Shown here piece by piece: positions 48,769 through 57,974 of a stretch of DNA of 64,000 nt (position 1 is the stretch's first letter; every line of letters starts with the position of its first letter). Below the pieces are notes generated by a model. That model ran no database searches. It was given only the letters and a program-made list of their open reading frames with translations, and was not told the origin of the DNA. Both the position numbers and the translations under genes were made by a program. The stretch is from a virus, in IMG/VR virus record IMGVR_UViG_3300025151_000024, positions 17,435 to 81,434 of that record. One strand, 5' to 3'.

Positions 48769-49074
48769 TCAACAGTTCCACCTCTTTAGTGCTGCACCTT
48801 TCGGCGTTAATTTACCCTTTTTACTTGTCGGCCCTTTAACACCAGTCATACGTGCACAGAATGACTTTCTTCTTTTTGCGGCCTTACTACCACGCTTGAG
48901 TTTACTCGGTTTCTTAGTTACAGGTCTTTTGAGATTAGCACCTGTTGTTCTTTTGAAATGTGCTCTACCTTTGGCACTTAAGCCACCAGTCTTTGCGTGT
49001 TTCTTAGGATTATATCCATGAAATGGCTTGTTTTTAGATTTCAAAAATTCCCAACTTTCCTCAAATGCATCCAT
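48769..49074 (-). CDS. Basic small protein, DUF6321-like, with N-terminal tag
   Basis: 101 residues, very Lys/Arg rich. MDAFEESWEFLKSK opens with the recurrent F-x-x-[AS]-W-x-x-L-K motif. The rest (GGLSAKGRAHFKRTTGANLK, KPSKLKRGSKAAKRRKSFCA, then LKRWNC) is the pattern I know from phage proteins of the DUF6321 type (name from memory). A DNA-binding or internal virion role is plausible from the charge. It is adjacent to TerL. Confidence 0.65.
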   Translation of the reverse strand: MDAFEESWEFLKSKNKPFHGYNPKKHAKTGGLSAKGRAHFKRTTGANLKRPVTKKPSKLKRGSKAAKRRKSFCARMTGVKGPTSKKGKLTPKGAALKRWNC

Positions 49075-49082
49075 TTAATCAC

Positions 49083-50558
49083 CTACGGTATCATCCAACT
49101 TGAATTTGCTTTTGTAGCCCCACCATACCAATCGTCAATGCCCGGTAAAACATCGTCAAGAAGTACAACTGACCCTTTGAATTCTTTAGTAGCCCAATTT
49201 GCTAAAGCGATACTCATTGCCAAGTCATCATGAGTACCAACACTTTCTAGACGACCATTTTTCTGCATACCAAATCGGTTTAATTCTTGTTCTAATTTAT
49301 GAGTATATTCTCGACTCTTCTCATCACCATATGGTGTTTTAATATGACCTTGCTCAAAGGCTAATAGTAAAGACATGAATAGAGATTCTTTCTTTGTGCG
49401 GGTTGTCATAAACACCTTAATCGGCATATCAGCAGCCATTTCCCTCATTTCTGCTTCAAGCATACGTTGGAAATTGTTACCTTCTAATTCTATTAAATCA
49501 GGTTGAAATCTATTATTTAAAACAACCATCATTCTTTTTTGTGCCATGCTAGACATTCCTCTTTCATGCACTACATGAACAATTTGCTTAACATCTTCAT
49601 CGGGTAACATACGCATAACAGTCATGGCAGTAAAGTCAGCGTTCTTATCAGAAGAAATTGCAGGGTCATGACCTATGAAATGCTGACCCCATACTCCATC
49701 AGGCTCTCCTTCTTCATTATAATTGGATTCTGCTCTTTCCATAAGAGTCAAATTTTCATCTCTAGCCATTTCTAAAATGTCCATTGGGAACATACTCGCT
49801 ACATCATGAATCGGTTCACACAGATACTCACGGCTAAACTGAATCGCTGGCATGGATAATCTTCGTTCTTCTAATGCTTCAAGATTCCATCTAGAAGGCC
49901 AAAGTGCCTCTCCTTTGGAATTAATAGCAGGATATGTTTCAACAGTAAAAGTCTCTTTCTTTTCTAATTCTGCGTACAAATCGTTGTACGAGAAAGGTGT
50001 TCCTACCATCATTAAACGACTAGAATGGTGAAGAACAGGAAGTAGTACACCGTAAAACCAGTCTGCCGCTCTTTGCAACTCAGTTCCAGTAGTACCCCAA
50101 AGAATATCGTCACAAACCACAACATCAGGGTGGAAACCACGAGTAGCACCACCAACGGACTTAGCCATAATACGAGAGCCATTTGAGAACTCAAAGTATG
50201 ACTTCGCCCAAGGTTTTCCTTCAGGTTTTAGTGAGCGAAGACAATCTGCTCCTTCGATATTATTTCTAATAAAACGCATATGCTCAAGAGTCTGCTCTAA
50301 AGAGTGTGAAAAAATCATGACGTGAGTTTTCGGGTTAAATGCCGCTAACCAAAGCGCATAAGACATGAAAAATACAGATTTACCGTGGTCACGAGACGCT
50401 TTAACGCAATAATATCGGTTAGAATCTAACCCTTTACCCCACTGTTCGTGATGCCAACTTAACTCAAAACCTAAAATTTCTGTGAAAAAATAATTGAATG
50501 ACTTCTTGCTCATTTCTCTATCCATTTGCTGGATAAAGTCTTGCATATCTTCGGCCAC
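49083..50558 (-). CDS. terL: Terminase large subunit
   Basis: 491 residues. The ATPase has KASRDHGKS (Walker A, 53-61) and VVVCDD (Walker B, about 146-151). The nuclease half has GHDPAISSDKNADFTA, IELEGNN and a late THDDLAMSIALA acidic motif. This motor docks on the portal, packages DNA and cuts it. Its length is normal for TerL. It lies between the basic protein and the 248-residue protein with short gaps, on the same strand as the portal. Confidence 0.92.
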   Translation of the reverse strand: MAEDMQDFIQQMDREMSKKSFNYFFTEILGFELSWHHEQWGKGLDSNRYYCVKASRDHGKSVFFMSYALWLAAFNPKTHVMIFSHSLEQTLEHMRFIRNNIEGADCLRSLKPEGKPWAKSYFEFSNGSRIMAKSVGGATRGFHPDVVVCDDILWGTTGTELQRAADWFYGVLLPVLHHSSRLMMVGTPFSYNDLYAELEKKETFTVETYPAINSKGEALWPSRWNLEALEERRLSMPAIQFSREYLCEPIHDVASMFPMDILEMARDENLTLMERAESNYNEEGEPDGVWGQHFIGHDPAISSDKNADFTAMTVMRMLPDEDVKQIVHVVHERGMSSMAQKRMMVVLNNRFQPDLIELEGNNFQRMLEAEMREMAADMPIKVFMTTRTKKESLFMSLLLAFEQGHIKTPYGDEKSREYTHKLEQELNRFGMQKNGRLESVGTHDDLAMSIALANWATKEFKGSVVLLDDVLPGIDDWYGGATKANSSWMIP

Positions 50559-50562
50559 TCAA

Positions 50563-51309
50563 TTAACCTCCCATAATTGATGAGCCACTAGCACCACCAG
50601 TTAAATCAGGTTGATTTTGTTGCGCTTGGTCTTTTTTATCTTGAAAATTAGATTTATCATACTCATCCAAAAGTGTTCGCATTTGTTGTGGTGTTACTGT
50701 TGGTTCTGCTAAATTGGCTGTAGGTCTTTGTGATAAAACACCCACTTCTTTACTAGTCATAGTAGGTGTCGCTTCAACTGTCGGCTGGCTCAAAGATGGT
50801 AGCCCGCCTGTAATTTCAGGTGAAAAGGTAGTTTGCCCTTCTTGGGTAGTATAGCGTCTTGTTTCAGCAGGCGTTTGAGGCCTAAACATTTCTTCTACTG
50901 GTTGTTTTACTGCTACCCTACCAAATTCGTCTCTTTGTCCTTCTCTCGCCGCTTCAATATTAGATAATGTCCTTCTAGTTAATACGGGTTCAACTGATGC
51001 ACCTGCCATCTGTGCACCCTGTACACCTTGCATAATAGACTCAATAGGTCTAGGTCTACCTCGTAAATACCCTTGACCTAAGTAACTCAAACCTCTCCCT
51101 GCACCATAAAGATTAGCAAGAATTCTTGCTCTTTTTTGAGCAGCGGTAAATTTTTCTCTTTCAGGTTCTGTAAGCCCTAATTTTTCAGCACGTTGCCTAA
51201 CTTGTGCCCCTGTGAGGCTTCCAATAGCCCCACCAAACAAATCACTTAGCATACTATTACCAGCACCAACAGGAGGGGCTTCATTCTTCAAAACGAGAAT
51301 TTTACTCAT
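50563..51309 (-). CDS. Head-cluster protein with MSKxLVLK N-terminus
   Basis: 248 residues from ATG 51309, which overlaps the upstream stop and is preceded by GAGGTGATTCAA. It begins MSKILVLKNEAP, the same opening as the plus-strand gene at 61850 (MSKVLVLKAAP). A Gly-rich hydrophobic segment follows (LSDLFGGAIGSLTGAQVRQR), then a basic and Pro-rich region. It probably joins the virion; no domain was recognised. Confidence 0.5.
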   Translation of the reverse strand: MSKILVLKNEAPPVGAGNSMLSDLFGGAIGSLTGAQVRQRAEKLGLTEPEREKFTAAQKRARILANLYGAGRGLSYLGQGYLRGRPRPIESIMQGVQGAQMAGASVEPVLTRRTLSNIEAAREGQRDEFGRVAVKQPVEEMFRPQTPAETRRYTTQEGQTTFSPEITGGLPSLSQPTVEATPTMTSKEVGVLSQRPTANLAEPTVTPQQMRTLLDEYDKSNFQDKKDQAQQNQPDLTGGASGSSIMGG

Positions 51310-53539
51310 TTGAATCACCTCTGAAGGCCAACTTAACGGCTTTTACAATAACTGGGTTGATATCAAAAGTATTTGAAACTCTCTGCCAATCTCCTTTTGA
51401 AAGTAAAATAGTTCTAATGTCGTTTTTCGCTATGCCCATTTTCTGAGCCATATAGGAGATATCCTCTTCCTTATTCATATTCAAAGAAGAACTAGGGAGT
51501 AATTTTTTGACATCAGGATTAAGATTAGCAGCCTTCATCTGAATATTTTCCATCGCTTTAATCAAACGATTTTGAGCATCTTCACTTTTCATGAAAGGAG
51601 TAAGAGTCTGTTGATACGGGTCTGCTATTGCACTTTGAAACGCGGCTAATCTTTGTTGGGCTTCAGGAGAAGTGAAATCAGGGGCCGCTCTACCTTCTTG
51701 CCCTAATCCAGTTCTAGCAACGTAGACCCTTCTTGCTTGTTGAGGTGTTGCATATTGGAATGCTCTTCTCGCTGCCATAAGTTCTGCATCTGAAGGTTGA
51801 GCAGGTTGTTGAACAGGTTGTTGAACAGGAGCAGGAGCAGGAGCAGGAGCGGGTGGTCTCGGTGCTAATCTCGCCTCTTCTCTTGGTGCGGGTGCAGGTG
51901 CGGGTGCAGGTGCGGGTGCAGGTGCGGGTGCAGTTTGTTTAGATGCAACTGGATTATGAGTATGAATATAGTAATCTTGAACGTGTTGAGGGAAATCCTG
52001 CCTTGCTACACCCGAACTCATTCTACCAGCGTGAGCGGTAGAAGGCATTTCTTCTGCGGATAAAACTCCCCGCTGGGGTTCATGCCCATGATGATGAGAT
52101 AGAGCATTAGCAAAAGCAATTGCTAAATTTTCTTGCCCTTCTACATCTTCGTGAAGATTATAGTCATGTTCTATTGCATTTTTCAAATTACTAACACCGG
52201 GATTTTCGGGGTCTTCCCCCATTAAATTAGCAAAAGCAAACAAATCAGCAGCGGCCTCTTGACTTCTTTTCCCTCTAGAGCGTTGATAATCAGTAGTAAT
52301 TTCTCCCGCTTTTACATGAGTTCTGAATTGATTATAGTCCATTGCATCTTCAGGAGTTTGAATTGAATCTTTCAAAAAATTCACGACTTGCCCAGTAATA
52401 CCTTGTGAAGCGTCACCCATCAATAGATGGAGAATCGCAGGGGTTTGCGCTAATTTTCTCACAGCGGCATTAGCATAAGTTTCGTTACTTAATGCATCTC
52501 TTAATGTTACAACTCCACCTTCATCTTGTAGAATTGGAGTTTCTAATAGTTCAGGAGGCATTTTACTTTGGTCTAAAGAAAGTAAAGTCTTTGCAAACTG
52601 GGCAGTATTAGTAGGCCTCCCTCCCCCACCTTTTCTGTAAAATACATCAGGTAAATGATGAAGAACTTGCCAAGGGTGTACTTCACCAACAGCCATGTCA
52701 GGTTGATTAACATTCATCCTTTTCATCCACTCATCGGACATTTCTCCACTTGGACCGAGTTGTTTTCCAGCACCTCCTCTTTTTCGTGAGCCTACTGGAA
52801 CACCAGTTTCAGGATTTACAGATAAATCATCTACACCAATGTAGTGATGCGTTAAACCTTCATCATACTTTCCTAATTGTAAACCGCTTTCCATAAGCAC
52901 ATCTTTCAAAAAGTGGGCAAAAGGTATGGAATATGTTTCACCAAATCTACCTAAAACTGGATGTTCATGACTATTTGTGAAAACAGTTGCTAGTTTATCA
53001 TGTTGAATTGTGCCTTCTTCTTCACTCCCATGAGAACCATGTGTTCTCATACCGAGTGCTTCTTCTTTGTTTTTACCGGCTTGAAAATCACCATATCGAA
53101 GTTGTCGCCATTCAGGGCTATCTACATCAGGTAGCAAATGACCAGTATCGCCTCTTTTTGCTCTTTCACTATTGTACCTATCAATAGCCTCTTGAACTAC
53201 TTCTTTTGGAATTTGTTGTTTTCCATAACTCCCCAACATATTACCGACTTTACGAATAACACCATCTATTCCATGCATATGGTCTATACCAAATTCGTCT
53301 CGCCAAACGTGTTCACCGTGTTCTCCTTTACCCCACTGCCCTTTTGGGACACCAAGATTCCCGTAATGTGAAAATTTCGGTCGGTCAAAACCATTCTCAT
53401 GAGAGTCTTCGTGATTACCCCACATTAGTTCTTCAGGGTGATTTCCGTAATAGAAAATTTCACCAGTGACCGGATGAATTCCATGATTACCATCACCCTT
53501 CAATAGAAGACGGCCACGAAAACCCTTGATTAATCTCAA
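51302..53539 (-). CDS. 745-residue protein with Pro-Ala repeat hinge
   Basis: Starts with TTG 53539, overlapping the previous stop, with GGAGGT upstream. Residues 1-490 are hydrophilic and His/Gly-rich. A (PA)n tract of about 50 residues (51830-51940) separates them from a helical C-terminal 200 residues (LNMNKEEDISYMAQKMGIAK). The sequence has the style of the 1807-residue protein but no domain I can name. Probably a large virion or internal head component. Confidence 0.55.
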   Translation of the reverse strand: MRLIKGFRGRLLLKGDGNHGIHPVTGEIFYYGNHPEELMWGNHEDSHENGFDRPKFSHYGNLGVPKGQWGKGEHGEHVWRDEFGIDHMHGIDGVIRKVGNMLGSYGKQQIPKEVVQEAIDRYNSERAKRGDTGHLLPDVDSPEWRQLRYGDFQAGKNKEEALGMRTHGSHGSEEEGTIQHDKLATVFTNSHEHPVLGRFGETYSIPFAHFLKDVLMESGLQLGKYDEGLTHHYIGVDDLSVNPETGVPVGSRKRGGAGKQLGPSGEMSDEWMKRMNVNQPDMAVGEVHPWQVLHHLPDVFYRKGGGGRPTNTAQFAKTLLSLDQSKMPPELLETPILQDEGGVVTLRDALSNETYANAAVRKLAQTPAILHLLMGDASQGITGQVVNFLKDSIQTPEDAMDYNQFRTHVKAGEITTDYQRSRGKRSQEAAADLFAFANLMGEDPENPGVSNLKNAIEHDYNLHEDVEGQENLAIAFANALSHHHGHEPQRGVLSAEEMPSTAHAGRMSSGVARQDFPQHVQDYYIHTHNPVASKQTAPAPAPAPAPAPAPAPREEARLAPRPPAPAPAPAPVQQPVQQPAQPSDAELMAARRAFQYATPQQARRVYVARTGLGQEGRAAPDFTSPEAQQRLAAFQSAIADPYQQTLTPFMKSEDAQNRLIKAMENIQMKAANLNPDVKKLLPSSSLNMNKEEDISYMAQKMGIAKNDIRTILLSKGDWQRVSNTFDINPVIVKAVKLAFRGDSNE

Positions 53540-54732
53540 GCAGTTCTACCTCCACGACCTACATCATGCCCAGTAGAATCTAAGCCGAAATGCCTTGGGT
53601 CAGTCTTAGCATCTTCCGTTGCACCCTCCGGTCGTGTGGTTTGTTTTGGTCCATTTTCAGGATGTTTTGGAAGATTTGAGCCTCCCCCACCTGTATCTTT
53701 AGTACCATATCCTTTCTTCTTTTGCTCCTTTTCTCTCAATAACTTCTTGGTTCTATTCAATAAGTGTCGTAATTCTTGAACAGTAGCCCAATCATACCTT
53801 TTTTGAATATCACTTCCTTTGAAATCATCAAAACTCATAGCGACTTGAGATGCCCCACTCATAGCAAGATGTGGCGCTCCTGCAATAGTAGGTGGTTGAA
53901 TTGGTGGTGGTCTATGTGGTTTTAGTTTGGGTTTTGGCATTCCTCTTGTTGAATAACCATATCCTTGAGTAATTTGTGGGGTTGTAGGTTGTGTTCTAAT
54001 TTGACCTTGTTGAGCACGAGAAGCCTGTTGTGCTTGGAATCTTTGATATTTACGAGGGTCTTCTAATCGCATTGGTTGTTTTGTTTTGATACCACGGTGA
54101 CTCATCTCTACAGCAAGATGCGCTCGACCAAGACCTGTTTTCTTTGAGCCACCTAATGAACGACTAAGCGCTTTGGCTCTTCTAGAAGTTGCACTTTTAG
54201 GGCTGTAACCGCCTTTTGGTTTTTTGAATTCACCAGTGCTTGGCTTTCCTTTTGCTCTAGCCTCCTGCTTCATTCTTTTTTCTCTTTCTTTTTTGGAGGC
54301 TTTGAGTAGTTCAGACCAAGCGTGTTCCATTGGTTCACTCATAGCAACCATTTCTCCACGAGCAGCACCCGGCCCTTTTGCACCACCAGCGAGACTTGAA
54401 AGATAGCCAAAATTTCCAGCAGCGCCAGTCTGAGAATGTAACTCACGGTCAGCATCTATTTTTTCTGAATCATCCCGGTCTTCTTCTTCATCTTCGTCTT
54501 CTTCAAACTCTCTAAGCATCTTGGGTTTAACCTTGATATGCTTACGAGATTTCTCTTTTTTCTCCTGCTCTTCTTTTTTCTTTTGCTTCTTCTCTTTTTC
54601 AGCGTCAGCATACCTTGGGTCTGAAGGAGAATAGTTGTCTTCTTCGCCATTATTTCTGAACATATATGACGATTCTGACCTAGGATTGTAGATTCGGGTA
54701 TCAGAACCCCTTCCCATCATTCCTTCAGTCAT
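53536..54732 (-). CDS. Highly charged basic/acidic protein, unknown
   Basis: 398 residues from ATG 54732, overlapping the preceding stop. A Lys/Glu-rich region (KKKEEQEKKEKSRKHIKVK) and an Asp/Glu run follow near the start. Residues about 140-160 have MEHAWSELLKASKKEREKRM, similar to the tag motif of the small basic proteins. The later part is Pro/Gln-rich and disordered. No fold is visible. It may be an internal virion protein. Confidence 0.5.
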   Translation of the reverse strand: MTEGMMGRGSDTRIYNPRSESSYMFRNNGEEDNYSPSDPRYADAEKEKKQKKKEEQEKKEKSRKHIKVKPKMLREFEEDEDEEEDRDDSEKIDADRELHSQTGAAGNFGYLSSLAGGAKGPGAARGEMVAMSEPMEHAWSELLKASKKEREKRMKQEARAKGKPSTGEFKKPKGGYSPKSATSRRAKALSRSLGGSKKTGLGRAHLAVEMSHRGIKTKQPMRLEDPRKYQRFQAQQASRAQQGQIRTQPTTPQITQGYGYSTRGMPKPKLKPHRPPPIQPPTIAGAPHLAMSGASQVAMSFDDFKGSDIQKRYDWATVQELRHLLNRTKKLLREKEQKKKGYGTKDTGGGGSNLPKHPENGPKQTTRPEGATEDAKTDPRHFGLDSTGHDVGRGGRTA

Positions 54733-55138
54733 AGATAGAATCCCCCATGATGTACATCGAAGAGCGGTATAGCGCACTGGCTATGTCTTCATAAAAGTCT
54801 TGAATGGAAGAAGGGCTTGTAAAGCACTTACCCATCTTAGATAACTCATCTTGAACAAGTGGAATTGTCTTCCTTAATTCGGCCCTAACATTGAAAACAA
54901 TTTCCGGCTCATCTGTCTCACAAAGCGCTCTTAACATCTCTATCAAGTCAACAATTTGGTCACCAAAATGCAAACCATATTCTGACCTTTCAACGTATGA
55001 ATTGAATTTTTGGAATACAAGAGAAACATAATCTAAGAAAGTTGGAAGTTGTTTTTCATTTATGATTGGATAATTATTTAGAAGTTGGAAACCGGGGTGG
55101 TTTGCAACAAATAACTCATCAATGTAAATCGGCCTCAA
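54725..55138 (-). CDS. Helical protein next to terminase small subunit, unknown
   Basis: 137 residues from a TTG at 55138, chosen because GGAGGTGA lies 5 nt upstream. A longer in-frame reading to 55267 would only extend into the TerS gene. Mostly helical (LPTFLDYVSLVFQKFNSYVE, DLIEMLRALCETDEPEIVF). It overlaps TerS by 20 nt and the charged protein by 8 nt. A packaging or head-assembly accessory role is inferred from position. Confidence 0.5.
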   Translation of the reverse strand: MRPIYIDELFVANHPGFQLLNNYPIINEKQLPTFLDYVSLVFQKFNSYVERSEYGLHFGDQIVDLIEMLRALCETDEPEIVFNVRAELRKTIPLVQDELSKMGKCFTSPSSIQDFYEDIASALYRSSMYIMGDSIYD

Positions 55139-55820
55139 AAGTCTCACCTCCAGTATTTTCAAGCAATTGTGCCTTAATTCGTTTCCAACTATCAGGACTT
55201 TCTTTTGCGAGTTCGACCTTAAGGACATTAATCGTTTGATTAACAGTTGTCTCGCTGGTATCTCCACCCCACTGGTCGTTAAATTTGAGTAAATCTTTCA
55301 CAGTTTCACGAACTTCTTTGTGAAGAGATACAGCATCACGAACAAAACCGTCTTCATGAACTGAACCTTCAGAAAGTAATTCTGATAACTTGTAATTTAA
55401 CCGCTCAGCATTGCTTCTGAGAAGATTAAGTTCCTGACCTACAGAAAAAGCAACCTCTATTGCTGCTGATTTTTGAACTAAAGGTTGGAAGTGATGTTTC
55501 ATATGATGGTAAACCGTATTCTCAGCAACCTCTAATTCATCGGCTATACTGTCAATTTCATTACCATCAGCGAAAAAACGACTCTCGTAATTAGCACGTT
55601 CAGGATGAGAACAAATTACACAAGAAGGATTAGCAGCCATATGGTATTCACCCATATGATTTCTAAAATGTCGGTCAGCGGTATTCGCCCTCCAACCCAT
55701 ATCTTTGTCTAACTGTTTTGCTGAAAATTCACCAGCCAAAAGCGATGCTTCCAAAGCGTCTCTTTCTTCTGATTGACAGAAGGCGCAAGAGCGTTTAGAA
55801 ACACGAGCGTTATCACTCAT
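55119..55820 (-). CDS. Putative terminase small subunit with duplicated Cys/HTH repeats
   Basis: 233 residues. Two repeats of the same plan occur: CAFCQSEERDALEASLLAGE with a helix-turn-helix ending near ADRHFRNHM, and CVICSHPERANYESRFFADG with IADELEVAENTVYHHMKHH. Each carries a CxxC pair and a possible wHTH, as in small-terminase-like DNA recognition proteins. The C-terminal half is helical. It lies upstream of TerL in the same operon, and DNA-site recognition for packaging is likely. The role is inferred from repeats and context. Confidence 0.55.
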   Translation of the reverse strand: MSDNARVSKRSCAFCQSEERDALEASLLAGEFSAKQLDKDMGWRANTADRHFRNHMGEYHMAANPSCVICSHPERANYESRFFADGNEIDSIADELEVAENTVYHHMKHHFQPLVQKSAAIEVAFSVGQELNLLRSNAERLNYKLSELLSEGSVHEDGFVRDAVSLHKEVRETVKDLLKFNDQWGGDTSETTVNQTINVLKVELAKESPDSWKRIKAQLLENTGGETFEADLH

Positions 55821-55852
55821 TAGTATCGCTTATGAGGGGTAGCCCAATAAAC

Positions 55853-56113
55853 TTAATTCTGCATCTGTGTTATTCTGCCGTAAACAGCGGATAAAAATAC
55901 CAAAGACGTGAACAAACCAAATATGAAAAAAGTAGCCTCATTTGTGTTCAAAGAGTTCCCTTTAAACAACAAAACTGCAACCATCAATACTATCAAACTG
56001 ATTAGTTGTACCATAATCATATCAATGACTACACTTCTTTTTGGACTCCACATATCTAATGATAAATTTGTCAGTTGATTAGGGATTACAGTTAAAGGGT
56101 TATTATCTAACAT
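55853..56113 (-). CDS. Two-pass membrane protein
   Basis: 86 residues with two hydrophobic segments, VQLISLIVLMVAVLLF (about 35-50) and FFIFGLFTSLVFLSAVYG (about 62-79), joined by a short polar loop. It shares one base with the upstream gene stop (TAATG). The holin-like size and topology are suggestive, but it lies in the GTPase/membrane module, so another membrane role is equally possible. Confidence 0.6.
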   Translation of the reverse strand: MLDNNPLTVIPNQLTNLSLDMWSPKRSVVIDMIMVQLISLIVLMVAVLLFKGNSLNTNEATFFIFGLFTSLVFLSAVYGRITQMQN

Positions 56114-56769
56114 TATGCTCTACCTCCAAACATCAAAGACCGGGCAGTTGAACCTAATGCATTACCCATGCTTTCCATCATACCCGGATTTTCCAAAGCA
56201 GCACCAAGAGCACCTTGCAGCATACTTTGATTGGCTGCTGCTAAGATTTGTTGCCTTTTCATTTCAGCGTTTTGGATAATTCCATTAGATTGATTTTGAA
56301 GGTTAGATAATTGTGCAACAATATTTTCTGCACTCAAAGTTTGTAAATCGCTAGGTAGAGAAGTAACATCTAAAGTTAAACTTCCATCCTCTTCATTTAA
56401 AGAAAATTTAGAGTTTTTCAAAACATTTAGTATAGAAAATGTCATGATATTGGTTACCATATCAATGAATACAGGCATTTGTTGACTCACAAAGAACTTA
56501 TCAATCGGGTTCAAAGTTTGCAACATTGCATCCAAAATTTCACTATCTGAAGGAGGTGTTACTGGAGCGTTAGAGTATTGATTGTACTGGTCTCCATACC
56601 CCATTCCACCGAAAAGACCCTGCATCATAGGATTTCCAGCCATACCATTTTGCATAGGTTGTTGTGCAAAACCGTTCATACCAGCACCCATAGGAGCACC
56701 AGTTTGGCTTAGGTTAAGTGAATTTGACGCTAATTGTTGTGATTGATTATTACCAAAAAGTCCGACCAT
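56113..56769 (-). CDS. Gly/Met/Gln-rich protein with helical core, unknown
   Basis: 218 residues. The first 70 are Gly/Gln/Met/Asn-rich low complexity (MGAGMNGFAQQPMQNGMAG). A central region contains VDMVTNIMTFSILNVLKN-like hydrophobic helix near 100-125, then a predicted coiled helix with AENIVAQLSNLQNQSNGIIQ and Ala-rich tail. Membrane association is possible. No family was recognised. Confidence 0.45.
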   Translation of the reverse strand: MVGLFGNNQSQQLASNSLNLSQTGAPMGAGMNGFAQQPMQNGMAGNPMMQGLFGGMGYGDQYNQYSNAPVTPPSDSEILDAMLQTLNPIDKFFVSQQMPVFIDMVTNIMTFSILNVLKNSKFSLNEEDGSLTLDVTSLPSDLQTLSAENIVAQLSNLQNQSNGIIQNAEMKRQQILAAANQSMLQGALGAALENPGMMESMGNALGSTARSLMFGGRA

Positions 56770-56780
56770 TTCTTCTCACC

Positions 56781-57734
56781 TCATTGTGGTTGTTGTGGAG
56801 GCACAGGGGGGGTCGCCTCATTAGCCTGTTGATTCAAGATTTCTTGGAAAGCAGGTGTAGGTTGATTCATTTGCATCAATTCTTTTTGGAATATTCTTAA
56901 GTCAAAATGGACCGATGTTAAATCATTCATACCAGTTTCAGGATTCTTGTAATGAATTATATTTATACCACTAGTTTTTCTTGAATCTTGTTCAAGCATT
57001 TCAAAAAATGGTTCGTATTTTTGTAGCATTTCAGGAACAGGCGCTTCGTCCTTTTTCACAATACTAACTGGGACGGTAACAATTGAGACCCCTTGTTTCA
57101 CTTTATCTCTAAATCTAGAAGGTTTCATTTCATTTTCTTTTTCTTCTTCGGCTTCCCACTTACAAAGAAGATGGAATAAATGGAGATGTTCAGGACAATA
57201 AGTACCCCTCATTTTTCTTCCACTAGTAACTTTGTCCATAGCCAAAAACGCTTCAGCCTCTCCAGTTACAGGATTTTGCCAGTACATATCCCAAAGACTT
57301 CGGCCAGTCTCATCATCACATATTTTTGCATAGAGATTATCATACTGGATTAATTCTTTACAGTCGCAACCATCAACCACACAAAGATGAGATTGCTTGT
57401 TGTAGAGATATTTTGAGCCAAAAATTCTCCTTGGAGAGAAAAGGAAGCGCTTTGTTGGTCTCAAAAGCCGATATGCTTGTCTAATATCTTGACTTCTAGC
57501 CTTTCTAGGATTGGCGTGAGTGCTTGGATAGAAGTTAACTTTTGGAACTTCAAGATTTCTTTGATTTGCGATTTGTTGCATTTCCCTTTGAGCAGCAGCC
57601 TGTTCCATCAACACTGCTCTAGTCAGTTGTGGGTTACCTTGTGCTGCTAAAGCCATAAGTGCAGCATCATTTGAAAATCCTAAGTTTGTGTATTGACTTT
57701 CACCCGAAAAAGGTATATTCATCGTCTCACACAT
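56781..57734 (-). CDS. Cys/His-containing protein of the membrane/GTPase module, unknown
   Basis: 317 residues from ATG 57734 (overlapping the AbrB-like stop); an ATG 12 nt downstream is an alternative. The first 65 residues are Gln/Ala-rich. CVVDGCDC near 118-125, a later C and CPEHLHLFHLLC near 180-191 could form a zinc site. The latter part is Pro/Gln rich. No domain is recognised. Conserved overlaps with its neighbours suggest it works with them. Confidence 0.45.
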   Translation of the reverse strand: MCETMNIPFSGESQYTNLGFSNDAALMALAAQGNPQLTRAVLMEQAAAQREMQQIANQRNLEVPKVNFYPSTHANPRKARSQDIRQAYRLLRPTKRFLFSPRRIFGSKYLYNKQSHLCVVDGCDCKELIQYDNLYAKICDDETGRSLWDMYWQNPVTGEAEAFLAMDKVTSGRKMRGTYCPEHLHLFHLLCKWEAEEEKENEMKPSRFRDKVKQGVSIVTVPVSIVKKDEAPVPEMLQKYEPFFEMLEQDSRKTSGINIIHYKNPETGMNDLTSVHFDLRIFQKELMQMNQPTPAFQEILNQQANEATPPVPPQQPQ

Positions 57735-57912
57735 CCTTTACTGGATTCACTTTGATACAAAAGTCCCCATTTTCTATATCCAACTTCCACGTTAATCGGT
57801 CGCCGGGTTTCAAGTCAAACTGCTCTATAATCCAAATTGGAACTGTAGAGCGTAGACTATTCGACCCACCACCTGTGGCTACGAGGGTGGTGTCGTTTTT
57901 TACTCTAGCCAT
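57727..57912 (-). CDS. AbrB/SpoVT-like swapped-hairpin DNA-binding protein
   Basis: 61 residues. SLRSTVPIWIIEQFDLKPGD followed by RLTWKLDIENGDFCIKVNP matches the AbrB/MazE swapped-hairpin pattern (S.R..IP..V...L..GD.l), a dimeric transcriptional regulator fold. GGTGATACT precedes ATG. No toxin-like gene accompanies it, so a regulator of this operon is likelier than an antitoxin. It overlaps the next gene by 8 nt. Confidence 0.7.
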   Translation of the reverse strand: MARVKNDTTLVATGGGSNSLRSTVPIWIIEQFDLKPGDRLTWKLDIENGDFCIKVNPVKDV

Positions 57913-57974
57913 AGTATCACCGAGATGTTAGTTCTTCAAAAGGATATTGGTGGGGTCATTCAAAAGGATAATTA

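Noticed and set aside
51830-51940. GGTGCGGGTGCA-type repeats
   Set aside because: In frame as a Pro-Ala hinge; low-complexity coding repeat, not a mobile or regulatory array.
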